Shown here one piece after another: positions 6,986 through 8,350 of a stretch of DNA of 8,350 nt; positions within the stretch are counted from its first letter, which is position 1, and every line of letters begins with the position of its first letter. The DNA comes from Deltaproteobacteria bacterium UBA6967 (lineage in GTDB: Bacteria; SAR324; NAC60-12), in the NCBI GenBank assembly GCA_002450295.1, contig DJYX01000047.1:7061-15410 (forward strand). Direction: 5' to 3'. Position numbers and translations under genes: made by a program. Under the pieces are notes generated by a model that had not been told where the DNA came from, ran no database searches, and saw only the letters and a list, made by a program, of their open reading frames with translations.

Positions 6986-7019
6986 AAGAATTTGTTGTAG
7001 TGATAAATGGATTCTTTGA

Positions 7020-7922
7020 TCAGTGGCAGGTTGTCGGAGCCAACAGGCAGTTTGATTCTTCGAGCGAGGATTCAAGCTGGATGGTTGCATGGTCAATCTC
7101 AAAGTGATCATGCAGATGCTGCTGAATCTGGTGGAGCAAGCCGTTGTCCAGTGATTGCTGATGTACCACCAAATGAACGGTCAGTGCGACCTCACTGGTA
7201 CTCAACGGCCAAACATGCAGATCATGCAGACGGTCTACCTGTTCCAAGTTAGCCAGATACTGGCGAATGCCTTGTACATCAATGTTTCGAGGTACTGCAT
7301 CCAATGCGTAATCTAGGGAATCTTTGAGTAGGCTCCAACTGCTGAAAATGATGAAACTGGCCACCAGCAGACACAGGACTGGATCAACCCAGGGCAATTC
7401 CTGCCAAAGCATTAGCAGCCCACCAAGCACAACCGCTAGTGAGATCCCCGCATCCGCCGCCATGTGCAGAAAAGCAGCCCGTAAATTGAGGTCATGGTGT
7501 TGACCACTCACGAACAGCAGAGCCGTCACTGTATTGACCAGCACTCCAACTCCAGCCACCACAATGACGGTCAAGCTTGTCACCGATTGTGGTGCAAAGA
7601 GTCGCTGAAAGGCTTCCCAGCCAAGGGCACCTGTGGCAACCAGCAGCATCAACGAACTCAATAAGGAAGCCATCACAGGCACCTTGCGCCATCCGTAAGT
7701 TCGATTTGCTGTGGCAGGAGCTTTTGCCAGATAACTTGCGCCCCAGGCAAGCAGTAATCCTGCAACATCACTCAGGTTATGACCAGCATCTGCCAGTAAA
7801 GCGAGCGAATCTGAGAGTAACCCGAAAAAGAACTCTACGATCACGAATCCCAAGTTCAGCGTTACCCCCAGCGCAAAAGCTCGGTTGTAATCACCAACAT
7901 GGTGTGCGTGATCGTGTTCCAT
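7020..7922 (-). CDS. Cation diffusion facilitator family metal efflux protein (CzcD/ZitB-like)
   Basis: This 300-residue inner-membrane antiporter exports divalent metal, probably zinc, in exchange for protons. The N-terminus is histidine-rich (MEHDHAHH). Six membrane segments lie near residues 15-35, 38-63, 82-105, 115-138, 148-170 and 175-195. The metal site is visible as HNLSD (H48, D52) in the second segment and HMAAD (H153, D157) in the fifth, the HD-HD arrangement linked to zinc preference. The cytoplasmic C-terminal domain contains the typical LHDLHVWPL near 233-241 and ends in an IDHATIQLE strand. ATG 7922-7920 has no clear ribosome site and begins 26 bases after the isomerase stop. 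Its position between two sugar-metabolism genes is odd. A role in supplying or balancing metal for the neighbouring enzyme is only speculation; chance insertion is equally possible. Confidence 0.95.
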   Translation of the reverse strand: MEHDHAHHVGDYNRAFALGVTLNLGFVIVEFFFGLLSDSLALLADAGHNLSDVAGLLLAWGASYLAKAPATANRTYGWRKVPVMASLLSSLMLLVATGALGWEAFQRLFAPQSVTSLTVIVVAGVGVLVNTVTALLFVSGQHHDLNLRAAFLHMAADAGISLAVVLGGLLMLWQELPWVDPVLCLLVASFIIFSSWSLLKDSLDYALDAVPRNIDVQGIRQYLANLEQVDRLHDLHVWPLSTSEVALTVHLVVHQQSLDNGLLHQIQQHLHDHFEIDHATIQLESSLEESNCLLAPTTCH

Positions 7923-7948
7923 TGTGTTTTCGGTAGCTAGACTGCCTT

Positions 7949-8350
7949 TTAGTTTAGACCCAGCATCCGCCGATTCGCTGCCTCATCTGTCCCACCATCC
8001 GCGAAGTCATCAAAGGCCTTTTCGGTAACCTCGATGATATGGCGTTGAATGAAGGGAGCACCTTCCGCAGCACCTTGTTCGGGATGCTTCAGACAACATT
8101 CCCACTCCAGCACTGCCCAGCCTGGAAAGTCATACTGAGCCATCTTGGAGAAGATCCCTGGGAAGTCCACCTGTCCATCCCCGAGAGAGCGGAAACGACC
8201 TGCACGGTTGACCCAAGACTGGTAACCACCATAAACTCCTTGTCGACCAGTCGGGTTGAATTCTGCATCCTTGACATGGAAGATCTTGATCATGTCGTGA
8301 TAGATGTCGATGTGCTCCAGATAGTCCAAGGCTTGCAGGACATAGTGACT
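7949..8350 (-). CDS. Sugar phosphate isomerase/epimerase-like TIM-barrel protein (5' end outside window)
   Basis: The last 133 codons are visible, open to base 8350 with residues SHYVLQALDYLE at the edge; a TTG at 8329 is internal, not a start. The protein belongs to the AP-endonuclease-2-like TIM-barrel superfamily of xylose-isomerase-type enzymes, which act on sugars or keto-sugars, usually with a divalent metal. Visible signatures are IKIFHVKDAEF, whose His and Asp sit where the family binds metal, then GVYGGYQSWVNRAGRFRSL, LGDGQVDF, and AVLEWECCLKHP, whose second Glu is a likely metal ligand. The C-terminal helix ends in MLGLN. Full-length relatives have roughly 300-350 residues, so over half is missing. 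It precedes the metal-efflux and oxidoreductase genes on the same strand, a pairing seen in sugar-conversion clusters. True isomerase, epimerase, 3-keto-sugar eliminase or hydratase activities are all possible. Confidence 0.9.
   Translation of the reverse strand, partial: SHYVLQALDYLEHIDIYHDMIKIFHVKDAEFNPTGRQGVYGGYQSWVNRAGRFRSLGDGQVDFPGIFSKMAQYDFPGWAVLEWECCLKHPEQGAAEGAPFIQRHIIEVTEKAFDDFADGGTDEAANRRMLGLN

Noticed and set aside
6976..6987. TTG start for the oxidoreductase at 6987
   Set aside because: It overlaps the GGAGG ribosome site that serves ATG 6975.
7577..7936. 119-codon plus-strand frame opposite the metal-efflux gene
   Set aside because: No recognisable domain; the opposite strand has all expected cation diffusion facilitator motifs.
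8089..8277. 62-codon minus-strand frame inside the TIM-barrel gene
   Set aside because: It is an out-of-frame shadow of a gene with clear conserved motifs.
1..8350. Possibility of an undescribed defence system, CRISPR array or mobile element
   Set aside because: No repeat-spacer pattern, transposase, terminal inverted repeats, nuclease or phage gene was seen; the window is explained by transport and metabolism genes.

Overview
The window is one side of a bacterial sugar-uptake and sugar-conversion locus. All eight recognisable genes are on the minus strand, so transcription runs from high to low coordinates. Shine-Dalgarno sites, tight gene spacing, an ABC importer with a cleavable (non-lipoprotein) signal peptide on its binding protein, and moderate base composition point to a Gram-negative, probably proteobacterial, genome. 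The sequence alone does not fix the genus, and no rRNA or other taxonomic marker is present. No tRNA, CRISPR array, insertion sequence or phage gene was seen.

Layout in transcription order. (1) 8350-7949: 3' end of a TIM-barrel 'sugar phosphate isomerase/epimerase'. (2) 7922-7020: a complete cation diffusion facilitator (zinc-type metal efflux). (3) 6975-5797: a Gfo/Idh/MocA NAD(P)-dependent sugar oxidoreductase. (4) 5796-5582: a 215-base gap with a weak terminator candidate, a weak promoter candidate, an 8-base palindrome and a leader hairpin. (5) 5581-4241: periplasmic solute-binding protein. (6) 4240-4170: a gap with a strong 16-bp hairpin. (7) 4169-3207 and 3210-2272: two MalF/MalG-type permeases overlapping by four bases. 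(8) 2260-2066: a 64-residue two-helix membrane protein. (9) 2062-968 and 975-1 (runs off the window): two different MalK/UgpC-type ATPases.

How they work together (inference from families and order): the binding protein captures a carbohydrate or polyol in the periplasm, the permease pair moves it across the inner membrane, and the two ATPases most likely form a heterodimeric motor. The oxidoreductase and the TIM-barrel enzyme would then convert the sugar. That enzyme pair occurs in pathways where a sugar is oxidised to a 3-keto form and then eliminated, hydrated or isomerised, as in levoglucosan and C-glycoside breakdown. The substrate cannot be read from the sequence.

Points worth a second look: two paralogous ATPases that both depart from LSGGQ; the small membrane protein between the permeases and the ATPases; the post-binding-protein hairpin, which suits differential expression; the metal-efflux gene between two sugar enzymes; and the structured leader of the transporter operon.
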